This document shows positions 1 through 9,896 of a DNA stretch of 64,000 bases, in pieces (positions within the stretch are counted from its first letter, which is position 1; the number at the start of each line of letters is the position of its first letter). The notes under the pieces were generated by a model. It was not told the DNA's origin. It saw nothing but the letters and a program-made list of their open reading frames with translations, and ran no database searches. A program made the translations under genes and the position numbers. The stretch is from Artocarpus heterophyllus (lineage: Eukaryota > Streptophyta > Magnoliopsida > Rosales > Moraceae), in NCBI GenBank assembly GCA_025403435.1, contig CM046343.1, forward strand, positions 27,186,742 to 27,250,741, read 5' to 3'.

Positions 1-1249
1 CCGGTACCCCACACCGTAATCCCGATCCGCTATACGTTAGCTCCACGGAACCACGAACAATCCTAGATACAAACTAAGTCGATCAATATCTAGTTCGAAA
101 CATTCTATGTTACTAAATCATTCCATGATGTCCTAGTGTGCCATTTGTATCATTAAAATCATCCTATAAGGTTGGGATTTAAATCAGGGTTCAAAACAGT
201 GACATCGGGTAAAAATCACAAAATTTTCCATGCCTCGGTCGGCCTGCCGGACGCCCTGCTTCGGCCTGCCGAACTGCACAGTTCGGCCTGCCGGAAACAA
301 GGTTCGGCCTGCCGAACATTTCCCCAGATTCGGCCTGCCGGTCGGAAGAACACCGGCCTGCCGATCATCACTCCGGCCTGCCGAACATGAACTTCGGCCT
401 GCCGAACTGGGAAGATCCAGAAATCCCAGCCACGGGTTTCTCGATCCCCAAAATCCAAATCTTGTTTCTAACCTGTTTTTCTCAAATCCCAGGCATGAAA
501 AACAACTATAGTTGATAGAAAAACATTCTAGAACATGTTTGGAATCATTTAAACAACATTTAAACTCGAAATCCTCAAAAATCCGAAAATGAGAAAAAGA
601 GGAGAAAAATGAAAATCTTGAATCCAATCCGTTTTCCTTCAATCTAGGATTAGATTCTAGTTGTTCTAAGTTCATTTAACACAAATCCACGGTTTTCTAA
701 GCTAAAACAAACTTAGATTTCAAAAACACACAAAATCAAAAATTTTGTAAAAAGTTTAGAAATTTCGAATCTAACCTCGAATCGAAGCTTCAATCCACGT
801 TCTCGGTGGCCAAATCATGTCCCCGAGCTTCCTCCTTGTCGTTCCGAAGCTTGGATTCAAATGGAGTTCAAAATTTTTTGAAAGAGATTGAGAGAGAGAG
901 GGAGCTGCCGAGAGAGAGAAGAGAGAGAGAGTGAAACGTGAGAGTGAGGAGAGAGAGAGAAGAGGGAAATAAATAGAGAAAATCGGTGGGCGGTTTTACT
1001 GTGCGAAAACCATGTGCCGCCCACGGTTTTGCAAAACAGAGTATTTTTAACATTTTACAAATTGTTGTGTTTTAAAACTCAAAACATCATTTTAAATCCA
1101 TAAGAAATCATTTAAATGTATCAATTTAACAAAACAACCAAAAACTAAAAATCCAACCAAATAATCTAATTAAAGTTAAAACTTTAATTATGGCACACTA
1201 ATTCATCATTTACATTACATTAATGTTAAATAAATTTCGGGACGTTACA
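1..1249 (-). repeat. 3' LTR of Tekay-like Ty3-gypsy element, cut by window start
   Basis: This stretch matches 6905-8167 almost base for base, which is the distal part of the element's other LTR. It ends in ...GGGACGTTACA, so on the minus (sense) strand the LTR starts TGTAACGTCCC. The first ~910 bases of the plus-strand form lie before the window. An array of eight GGCCTGCC-centred near-palindromes lies at about 235-410. Purine-rich GAGA runs occur at 886-965. ORFs called here are translations of these repeats and are not genes. Confidence 0.93.
235..410. repeat. Array of eight near-palindromes (TTCGGCCTGCCGAA type) in gypsy 3' LTR
   Basis: The core GGCCTGCC starts at 241, 263, 285, 306, 332, 355, 375 and 396, giving spacings of 22, 22, 21, 26, 23, 20 and 21 bp. 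The full unit TTCGGCCTGCCGAA is self-complementary except for its centre, so each copy can form a short hairpin in DNA or RNA. Equivalent arrays occur at 7139-7325 and 36232-36410. Confidence 0.9.
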
Positions 1250-1264
1250 ACTCTCCACCCCTAA
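1250..1264 (-). other. Polypurine tract of the gypsy element
   Basis: Directly inside the 3' LTR, the minus strand reads AGGGGTGGAGAGT followed by the LTR start TGTAACG. It is preceded by the block AATTTCGAGGACGAAATTTC, also present next to the LTR at 53923. That block is familiar from the 3' end of Tekay-like chromoviruses. Confidence 0.75.
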
Positions 1265-1297
1265 AAGAAATTTCGTCCTCGAAATTTACAACTCATC

Positions 1298-2617
1298 TCA
1301 AAAGCAAAACAAATGCGGACATAATTCCCGCATACTTGACTCTAATTCCCAAGTGGCTTCATCAACACCGTGATGCTGCCACACGATCTTTACCAACGGT
1401 ATCTCACGATGACGCAAGCTAATCACTTTCCGGTCGATGATCTGAATCGGCACTTCTTCGTACGTCGTATCCTCCTGAACCTGCACATCGCGAAACGATA
1501 CTATCTTACCCTGCTCAGGTGGACACTTCCTAAGCATCGACACATGAAACACATCGTGCACATGAGAAAGTTCGGGCGGAAGATCAAGCCGATAAGCAAC
1601 CACACCAACTCGCTGAGTGATCTCGAACGGCCCAATATACCTCGGCGCGAGCTTCCCACTCACCCCGAACCGCATAGTTCCCTTATGAGGTGACACCCTC
1701 AAGAGAACAAAATCTCCAACCGTGAATTCTAAAGGTCTACGTCTCCTATCCGCGTAACTCTTCTGCCGACTCTGAGCTACCCTCAATCGATCCCGAATCA
1801 CCGTGACTTTCTCGTTGCTGTCACGAATCTCATCTGGCCCAAGAATAACTCTATCTTTCGGCTCGGCCCAACACACAGGTGACCGACACGGTCGCCCATA
1901 CAATGCCTCAAATGGTGCCATACCGATACTCGCCTGATAACTGTTGTTGTACGCGAACTCCGCCAAATGCAAACATTGCTTCCAATTCCCGCCGAAGTCC
2001 AACGCACAAGCACGCAACATATCCTCGAGAACCTGGATAACCCGCTCAGACTGCCCATCAGTCTGAGGATGAAACGCCGTACTGAAGTTCAAATCCGTAC
2101 CCAAAGCCTCCTGAAAACTCATCTAGTACTTAGCATTAAACCTGGTGTCTCGATCAGAGGTGATGGACAAAGGAACTCCATGCAACCTCACAATGTTCTG
2201 CATATACAACTCCCCGAGAATCTTCCTGGAACATGTCGACCTAAACGGAATGAAATGCGCCGATTTCGTCAACTTGTCGACCACAACCCAAACTACATCA
2301 TGCTGCTGCTCCGTCCTCGACAAACCTGTGAGAAAATCCATCGTCACATGCTCCCATTTCCACCCTGGAATAGGAAGCGGCTGCAGCTGACCTGCAGGCT
2401 TCTGATGCTCGGCTTTCACCTGAAGACACGTCGAACACTTGGCCACGTACTCGCGAACATCTTTCTTCATGCCTCTCCACCAATAGTGCCTCTTCAAATC
2501 ACGATACATCTTGGTGCTCCCCGGATGAATAGCAAACTGAGACCTATGAGCTTCGTCTAGAACGGCTTTCGTCACCTCGGCGATAACTGGAACTGCAAGA
2601 CGCTCCCGGAAGTACAA
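1298..2617 (-). pseudogene. Gypsy integrase with C-terminal tail, broken by stop and frameshift
   Basis: The first part (2617-2123) holds the HHCC zinc-binding region and the start of the catalytic core, including SDRDTRF. An amber codon at 2123-2125 interrupts it between NAKY and MSFQEAL, where a tryptophan codon (TGG to TAG) is the likely original. The second part (2122-1298) carries on with HPQTDGQSER and ends with a chromodomain-like tail containing EATWE. A one-base shift at about 2618 separates integrase from the upstream frame. The element is on the minus strand and cannot make full-length integrase as it stands. Confidence 0.9.
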
Positions 2618-2682
2618 CGATCATCTGCATGCACGCTCCATTCCTCGAACTGCTCCCCGTTCTGAATCCGCGACCAAATCCC

Positions 2683-4311
2683 CTACAAATGTCGATCCTG
2701 CCACTGACCTTGCTTCACCATCCGAACAAGAGCTGGAGTCGCTTCCACATGGTACAACAAAACTCGATCACCGTCTTCATGATACTGTAGCCGATACTCA
2801 CTCACTGTCGCATCCCTGCTCCAGTCCTCAAAAATCAAACAAGCGAGAATCCCTGAAGACTTCCTGCTAAGCGCATCCGCTACCACATTAGCTTTTCCGG
2901 GATGATACTGCAACGCGAAATCATAATCCTCCATGTACTCCACCCATCTGCGCTGCCTCAAGTTGAGATCCCTCTGAGTGAACAAATGCCTCAAACTCTT
3001 ATGATCGGAGAAGACCTGAAACGATGCTCCATACAAATAACATCTCCAAATCTTCAGCGCGTAGATCACCGCTGCAAGCTCTAAATCGTGAGTAGGATAA
3101 TTTCGCTCGTGAGGTCGTAGCTGTCTCGATCCGTACGCAACCACACGTCCATGCTGCATCAACACGCATCCAAGTCCGCGCCCTGAAGCATCCGCATAAA
3201 CCTCATACGGCTCGTCACTACTAGGAATAACTAATACTGGAGCTGAAGTCAACCGGTTCTTCAATTCCTGAAAAGCAGACTCACAGTCTTCATCCCACTC
3301 AAACCTGACATTTTTCTTGATCAATCTCGTCAACGGAGCTGCAATCTTCGAAAAGTCCTTTACAAATTTCCTGTAATATCCAGCAAGACCTAAGAAGCTG
3401 CGAATCTCCGCTACATTCCTTGGTCGTTCCCACTCCAATATAGCTTCAATCTTGGATGGATCCACTGAAATACCATGCTCCGAGATGATATGACCCAGAA
3501 ACTTGACCTCAGTCAACCAGAACTCACATTTTTCCCTCTTAGCATACAACTGGTGCTCCCGCAGAGTCTGAAGCACGATCCGAAGATGCTGCTCATGCTC
3601 CTCCCAAGTCTTAGAATACACAAGAATATCATCGATGAACACGATCACAAACTGATCCAGATACGGCCTAAATATCCTGTTCATCAAATCCATAAAAGCT
3701 GCTGGAGCATTCGTCAACCCGAAAGACATAACCAGAAACTCGAAGTGCCCATACCGAGTCCTAAAAGCTGTCTTGGGAATATCCTCTTCCTTGATCCTGA
3801 GCTGATGATAACCTGACCGCAAATCAATTTTCAAGAAGTATCGCGAACCTCCCAACTGATCAAATAGCTCATCAATCCTAGGCAAGGGATACTTGTTCTT
3901 CACCGTAACACGATTCAGCTGTCGATAATCCACACAGAACCTGAGAGTCCCATCGTGCTTCTTAGCAAACAAAACAGGTGCTCCCCACGGAGATGTGCTA
4001 TTCTGAATATATCCTTTATCAGCAAGCTCCTGAAGTTGCTTCCTCAATTCCTTCATTTCTGCCGGCGCCATCCGATAAGGTGCCATAGAAATCGGTGATG
4101 TCCCTGGAAACAACTCAATACCAAACTCAATCTCCCGATGCGGTGGTAACCCTGATAACTCGTCGGGGAAAACATCCTCGAACTCATCAACCACCGAAAT
4201 CGCTACACTACTACTCGAAACATAGGGCTCGCAATCTAGGTTGGCAAGAAAAGTACAACAACTTAGATTCCTTCGCCCTCCTAAACACGACTTTATAAGG
4301 CGCTCACTCAT
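2683..4311 (-). pseudogene. Gypsy reverse transcriptase and RNase H
   Basis: This uninterrupted 542-codon segment runs from the start of reverse transcriptase (palm motif FIDD at residues 225-228; catalytic Asp at [10 protein letters not shown], 161-170) through RNase H ([10 protein letters not shown] near residue 370, and a SDHKSL block). It is in the same frame as gag and protease upstream, so the element originally had one gag-pol ORF. An opal stop at 4315-4317 cuts it from protease, and an amber stop at 2683-2685 ends it before integrase. The sequence type fits the Tekay/Del chromovirus lineage. Confidence 0.93.
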
Positions 4312-4317
4312 TAATCA

Positions 4318-4944
4318 ATCACCACCACCCTGGTAAGTGATTACCGTCCCCCTATCAGACACTAGGGTCACCTTTCTAAGTTGGCAGTCTACAACTGCAC
4401 TATACCTGGACAACCAGTCCATCCCTAAAATCACATCATAGGAACTCATGGGGAGTACAATCAAATCACTTTTCAAAATCTCATCCCCAATCTTTATTTT
4501 ACATGATTTACACATACAATTCACACACACCCGCCCCAAAGGAGAAGTTATAACTAGGGGTTCCTTAAACTCTTCTACTTCTAATCCCAAGGCATGTACA
4601 AAAGAACTCGAAATGAGAGAATGAGATGCACCGGTATCAAATAAAACGCGAGCTAGAGATCTAGAAACCAAAATCATACCATCGACAACCGCGTTACCAA
4701 TCTGAGAATCTGACCCTCCAGATGCCATTGCATGAACCTGCACTGGCGCCTTCCCTTTTCCTCTACCGACATTGCTGGGTCCTGCATTACTCGGCCGATA
4801 CTGCTGAGATGGAGATGACTGCACACTACCTGTACTCGGCGCTCGATACTGAGGAACACTGTGCTGAAAATGCTGCGGCTGCTGTCCCCGTGCCGGATAT
4901 GAGAATTGCTGAGGAGAGAACTGCGGATACTGCAACTGCGGGTA
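4318..4944 (-). pseudogene. Gypsy aspartic protease segment
   Basis: The Gln/Pro-rich linker is followed by a pepsin-like retroviral protease with the active-site triad LFDTGASHSLIS and the downstream MDWLSRY block typical of gypsy proteases. The segment lies between an amber stop at 4945-4947 and an opal stop at 4315-4317, in the same frame as the gag fragments and the RT. An apparent start inside it is only the first start-like codon after the amber stop. Confidence 0.88.
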
Positions 4945-4947
4945 CTA

Positions 4948-5889
4948 CGGAGGCGGAGGTAGGGTCTGAGGCTGAGGCTGAGATGAACGACTGGCATCCT
5001 CCCCGGTCTGCAATCCAAGACGAGCACTCCTGATCGGGCAATTCCTCTTGATGTGTCCGGGCTGCTGACAGAAATGACAATGAAAGCTGTAGGGGTTGCT
5101 ACGCCCACTGCCAGACGAACTGCTGCTACCACTGGTCGCACCGTCTTGCTTGCCTTTCCCCGGAGCTGGACGACTACTGATGCTCTTCCTGCCACTCCTC
5201 TACGGTCCTCCTGAAGCCTTGGCTCGGTCCTCACAATACTGCACGTAATCATTCTCCACGGAGATCGTCGACGACACAAGCTCTCCGAAACCCCTAAGCC
5301 GTAGAGCAACCAGCTGCCGTCGAATAGGAGCCTTGAGTCCTTCCTGAAACTTGATGCATTTCTCGCGCTCCGATGCCACAGCTGATGGAGCAAACATAGC
5401 CAACTCGCTAAACTTTGCCTCATACTCCCGAACTGACATATCACCCTACTGCAATCTATAAAACTCAGCTGCTTTCTGGTCTCTATATCCCTGCGGAAAA
5501 TACCGATCATAGAACAGATCCTCGAACTTGTCCCAACCGATATCGCCACCGCGCTCCAGACCCTTAGTTTGTTTCCACCAGGTGTTAGCGCCACCCTTGA
5601 GCTTATACGCCGCAAACTCCATACGATACTCCTCAGGCACACCAAGAGTATCTAGATGCTTCAAGATCGAATCCAACCAATACTCTGCTAACTGCGGATC
5701 CCCATTGCCATCAAAAGTCGGAATAGACGCCCGCCGAAATTCCTTAAAGAAAGCATGCCGACTACCAACACTGGAGTCTTCCGGTCTAGCCCTGGCTGCC
5801 ATCTGCCGAAAAGCCGCAATCATAGACCTCATCAGGCCCTCATCATTTCCGAACTCGGCGTCAGCTGTCGAACGACGTCTAGGTGCCAT
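4948..5889 (-). pseudogene. Gypsy gag (capsid and nucleocapsid), three in-frame stops
   Basis: ATG at 5887-5889 begins MAPRRRSTADAEF, followed by a Retrotrans_gag domain (SIPTFDGNGDPQLAEYWL, then a TWWKQ...DKFEDLFYDRYFP region). Amber codons interrupt the single frame at 5446-5448, 5200-5202 and 4945-4947. Near 5040-5085 the frame encodes a CX2CX4HX4C zinc knuckle (CHFCQQPGHIKRNC), the RNA-binding nucleocapsid motif. At 5446 and 4945 a CAG-to-TAG change fits the surrounding glutamine-rich context. Confidence 0.9.
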
Positions 5890-5979
5890 TCTCTCACTTC
5901 TGAAAACAAAATTTGGACTGTCAGAGGTATTTCATTGTCAAACCTATGTGTGCACAATTCCCAAGGTTCATAACCTTGA

Positions 5980-5991
5980 GCTCTGATACCA
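5980..5991 (-). other. Primer-binding site, tRNA-iMet (gypsy)
   Basis: The minus strand reads TGGTATCAGAGC, the complement of the 3' end of plant initiator tRNA-Met. It starts three bases inside the 5' LTR, whose sense-strand end is ...GGCGTGACA. Confidence 0.92.
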
Positions 5992-5994
5992 TTC

Positions 5995-8167
5995 TGTCAC
6001 GCCCCGGAGTACGGGAGGTGACGTGGCGGAATATTTAGATTAATTAAAGGAGAATTTAATTGAAATTAAGGGTTTAAAAATCCAATTAAGCAAGAAATTA
6101 AGAAGATTTTCTACCACATTTGATAAACGAATTTATAAATATTTAGCAAATAATAATAAATTGAATAAAAACCACGAATATGGGTTCCACAACCCACAAC
6201 TTGTGCACACACATGGATCTGACAATATCACAAATACAATTACAGTCCAAGTACAAATAAAGTTAAGTCTTACATGCCTTGATTAATAAATACAGAATGT
6301 AAATAAATTCTCCTATTGCTCCTGAGTTCGGTCCGAAGAATCTTCTCCAAACCTAAATGGGAAACCACCTAGAAGGGGGGAAATTTAAAAACAATAAAAC
6401 GTGAGCGAAAGGCTTAGTAGGACTATGTTTTATAAAATAGTTTAACGCAAAGGAACACAGCATTATTAGAAGTTATTCAAAGGAAACTTAAATAAATAAA
6501 TAGATAAACAATCTGAGTAGAACCGTCCTGACACAGAACAGTCTACTCGTCAAATCAAAACACCAGTTTACTTTTACCTAGGCAAACCATGATATCACCA
6601 CCGTAGTGGCCCAGCTGGGTTTCGGGACCTGCCCCCAAGGTCGATCGCTACACGACCCGATCTCTGATATGGCATCATGCCCATGTGTTTATTATCATTA
6701 TCATTCAAAACCCAATTACCAAGTGTTGTCAATTACATTTATTATGAAATTCATTTCATAATCACGGTATATTAAAATATAACCGATAAAACCATTTTCA
6801 AACAACCGTTGAAAATATTTTGATAGAAATCATTTTCAAAGCCAAATCATTTCAAAACCAAGCTACCAAAGAAATAGGATAGAAGTCCTACCTCAGTACT
6901 CGTGCCGGTACCCCACACCGTAATCCCGATCCGCTATACGTTAGCTCCACGGAACCACGAACAATCCTAGATACAAACTAAGTCGATCAATATCTAGTTC
7001 GAAACATTCTATGTTACTAAATCATTCCATGATGTCCTAGTGTGCCATTTGTATCATTAAAATCATCCTATAAGGTTGGGATTTAAATCAGGGTTCAAAA
7101 CAGTGAAATCGGGTAAAAATCACAAAATTTTCCATGCCTCGGTCGGCCTGCCGGACGCCCTGTTTCGGCCTGCCGGACGCCCTGCTTCGGCCTGCCGAAC
7201 TGTGCCAGAAACAAGGTTCGGCCTGCCGAACATTTCCCTAGATTCGGCCTGCCGGTCGGAAGAACATCGGCCTGCCGATCTTCACTCCGGCCTGCCGAAC
7301 ATGAACTTTGGCCTGCCGAACTGGGAAGATCCAGAAATCCCAGCCACGGGTTTCTCGATCCCCAAAATCCAAATCTTGTTTCTAACCTGTTTTTCTCAAA
7401 TCTCAGGCATGAAAAACAACTATAGTTGATAGAAAAGCATTCTAGAACATGTTTGGAATCATTTAAACAACATTTAAACTCGAAATCCTCAAAAATCCGA
7501 AAATGAGAAAAAGAGGAGAAAAATGAAAATCTTGAATCCAATCCGTTTTTCTTCAATCTAGGATTAGATTCTAGTTGTTCTAAGTTCATTTAACACAAAT
7601 CCACGGTTTTCTAAGCTAAAACAAACTTAGATTTCAAAAACACACAAAATCGAAAATTTTGTAAAAAGTTTAGAAATTTCGAATCTAACCTCGAATCGAA
7701 GCTTCAATCCTGCGTTCTCGGTTGCCGAATCACGTCCCCGAGCTTCCTCCTTGCTGTTCGAAGCTTGGATTCGAATGGAGTTCAAAAATTTTTGAAAGAG
7801 ATTGAGAGAGAGAGGGAGCTGCCGAGAGAGAGAGAAGAGAGAGAGAGTGAAACGTGAGAGTGAGGAGAGAGAGAGAGAAGAGGGAAATAAATAGAGAAAA
7901 TCGGTGGGCGGTTTTACTGTGCGAAAACCATGTGCCGCCCACGGTTTTGCAAAACAGAGTATTTTTAACATTTTACAAATTGTTGTGCTTTAAAACTCAA
8001 AACATCATTTTAAATCCATAAGAAATCATTTAAATGTATCAATTTAACAAAACAACCAAAAACTAAAAATCCAACCAAATAATCTAATTAAAGTTAAAAC
8101 TTGAATTATGGCACACTAATTCATCATTTACATTACATTAATGTTAAATAAATTTCGGGACGTTACA
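5995..8167 (-). repeat. 5' LTR of Tekay-like gypsy element (2173 bp)
   Basis: The plus strand runs from TGTCACGCCCC to CGGGACGTTACA, so the sense-strand LTR has TG...CA ends. It matches 1-1249 over its distal half and the solo LTR at 35083-37250 over its full length. The near-palindrome array is at 7139-7325. It abuts copia LTR sequence at 8168 (TTTTCAGATGC), and the intact copia LTR shows the same junction at 15845. Confidence 0.95.
7139..7325. repeat. Near-palindrome array in gypsy 5' LTR
   Basis: GGCCTGCC cores start at 7145, 7167, 7189, 7220, 7246, 7269, 7289 and 7310. Compared with the other LTR of the same element, one 22-bp unit is duplicated at the left and one unit is lost before 7220, so the array changes by unit gain and loss. 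Confidence 0.88.
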
Positions 8168-9882
8168 TTTTCAGATGCTCACTAGAAGAGTATCACTCTT
8201 AATCTCTCAAATTGATCTGAGTAAATCATTAGACTCACTCTCTTTTTATACCTATTGGTCCTAGGGTCAGTCCATATCAGATTTGGTCTCAAAAAATCGA
8301 AACAGAATCAAGTTCGGATCAATATCTGATAAGTTACGCGTGAAAACGCGTAATCTTATCTGCGCTGATAGGCAGGCCGAACTGTCTGATAGGCAGGCCG
8401 AATATGCCAGTTCGGCAGGCCGAACACGTCATCTGGCAGGCCGAACTGCCGAGAAAAAATCTCCGCGAATCTTTTATTTTCCACCCGAGATTCTAAAGGA
8501 TAAAGTCTCAGTTTTGATTCAAATAGCCCAATAGAAAAGATATCTGATCAAAACAAACTTTATCAAGATAATCTCTAAGAAAATAAATCAATTCACAATA
8601 ATTCTACAAGTTTATCTTGTTCTAATTGTCCAAAATTGAAACAACCGATAAACAGACAAGAATTACCCGAACGCAATAATTCAACAAGTTCATCTTGAAC
8701 TAATTTCTTACATAATTAATTCAACCGATAAACAGACATGAATTATTTGATTCTTATAAATTTTAAACCAATCTGATAAATCCGACATAAGTCACCAATT
8801 ATTGGAAAAGCACGCCGTGTCGTTACAGGATTTTATGAGCTATCCAAGGGGACCAAAATGGACCTATAAAGTTCAAGCTCATGATAATTATGAAACCCAA
8901 TATCCCAGATATACATTTCACAATTATCAACTCCAACGCTACTCCACTAAACGCTTGGAGTTGCACTCTCGAACTTTATAGAATTACGAAGCTCGTGTAG
9001 CTAAGTCTCCATGACATATCATAGTGTTTCGTATCCCCATATGATCATCCATAATCGGCTTAAGGACAAGTTCTGTCTTACCTTTCCGATTATTTTTATC
9101 TTACGTTCCATTGTCTCACCATTAGAAAACTTACCATCCAAAGATAGTATACCATTCGGTTACACCTATGTATCCAAATGGTTGAAAGCTCCAGTTTTCC
9201 AATTACAGGACAACGCATATAAGAGGATATCATTACTCCTAAAGAGGAGCTATGGATTACATATCTATGAATAACAAGTCTACGCTATCAAGAGTCATGC
9301 CTCCAACGTACCGACATGCATGCCACTATAGAGATGTGGGAGTCACCCATTGGTACATCAAAAGACACAAGTCGAGACAACGGGCCCATTATTCATCTCA
9401 GGATTAAGATACAATACAAATGATTGTCTAAAGTGAATCGATTTGCCAAGACAGAATTATTAATCCAAATCAATTCACTTTATGTCCCGATCCAACACAT
9501 CGTCACCTATGACAACGTGCCAATGTTTCTATTCATGGAGTCCAACTCCGATGGTCAAGACAAACCATCTCCCAAAAGGGATATAGACAATATAACAATC
9601 TTTACATGAATAAAGTGCCCAACTTTATTCCCTCGATTGCGGATCATATGTTTTAGACCATCACCCTAAGAATTGTGTCTTCCACATAATCATCCCATCA
9701 TATGCCCAATTCTTAAGGTTTAGACTGACAGTCTCAGACTACTGTTTGCTTATCATACATTCAACAAATATGAACGTAAAGAGGACAATATTTGGTATAT
9801 ATAAATGAATAAATTCTTTATTGATAAAAATGTCTCCAAAAACGTATTACATTTTTACTCCTTAGAGCATACATGTCTAACA
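8168..9882 (-). repeat. 3' LTR of Ty1-copia element, distal part (interrupted by gypsy insertion)
   Basis: It matches 15845-17538 throughout, apart from point changes and a ~21-bp duplication at about 8375-8400 that adds one GGCAGGCCGAA unit. It ends ...CATGTCTAACA. The missing ~327 bases of this LTR must lie left of the gypsy element, outside the window, so the gypsy inserted into this LTR after the copia did. Confidence 0.93.
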
Positions 9883-9895
9883 ATCTCCCACTTGC
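9883..9895 (-). other. Polypurine tract of the copia element
   Basis: The minus strand reads GCAAGTGGGAGAT directly before the LTR start TGTTAGACATG. Confidence 0.8.
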
Positions 9896-9896
9896 A

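Noticed and set aside
235..410. Regular short repeats with spacers, CRISPR-like
   Set aside because: Units are near-palindromes with 20-26 bp total period, no unique spacers, and lie in plant LTRs.
184..675. ORFs rich in GRP, SAGRS, ACRT across the gypsy LTR arrays
   Set aside because: They translate the palindromic repeats and appear in several frames on both strands; no gene-like composition.
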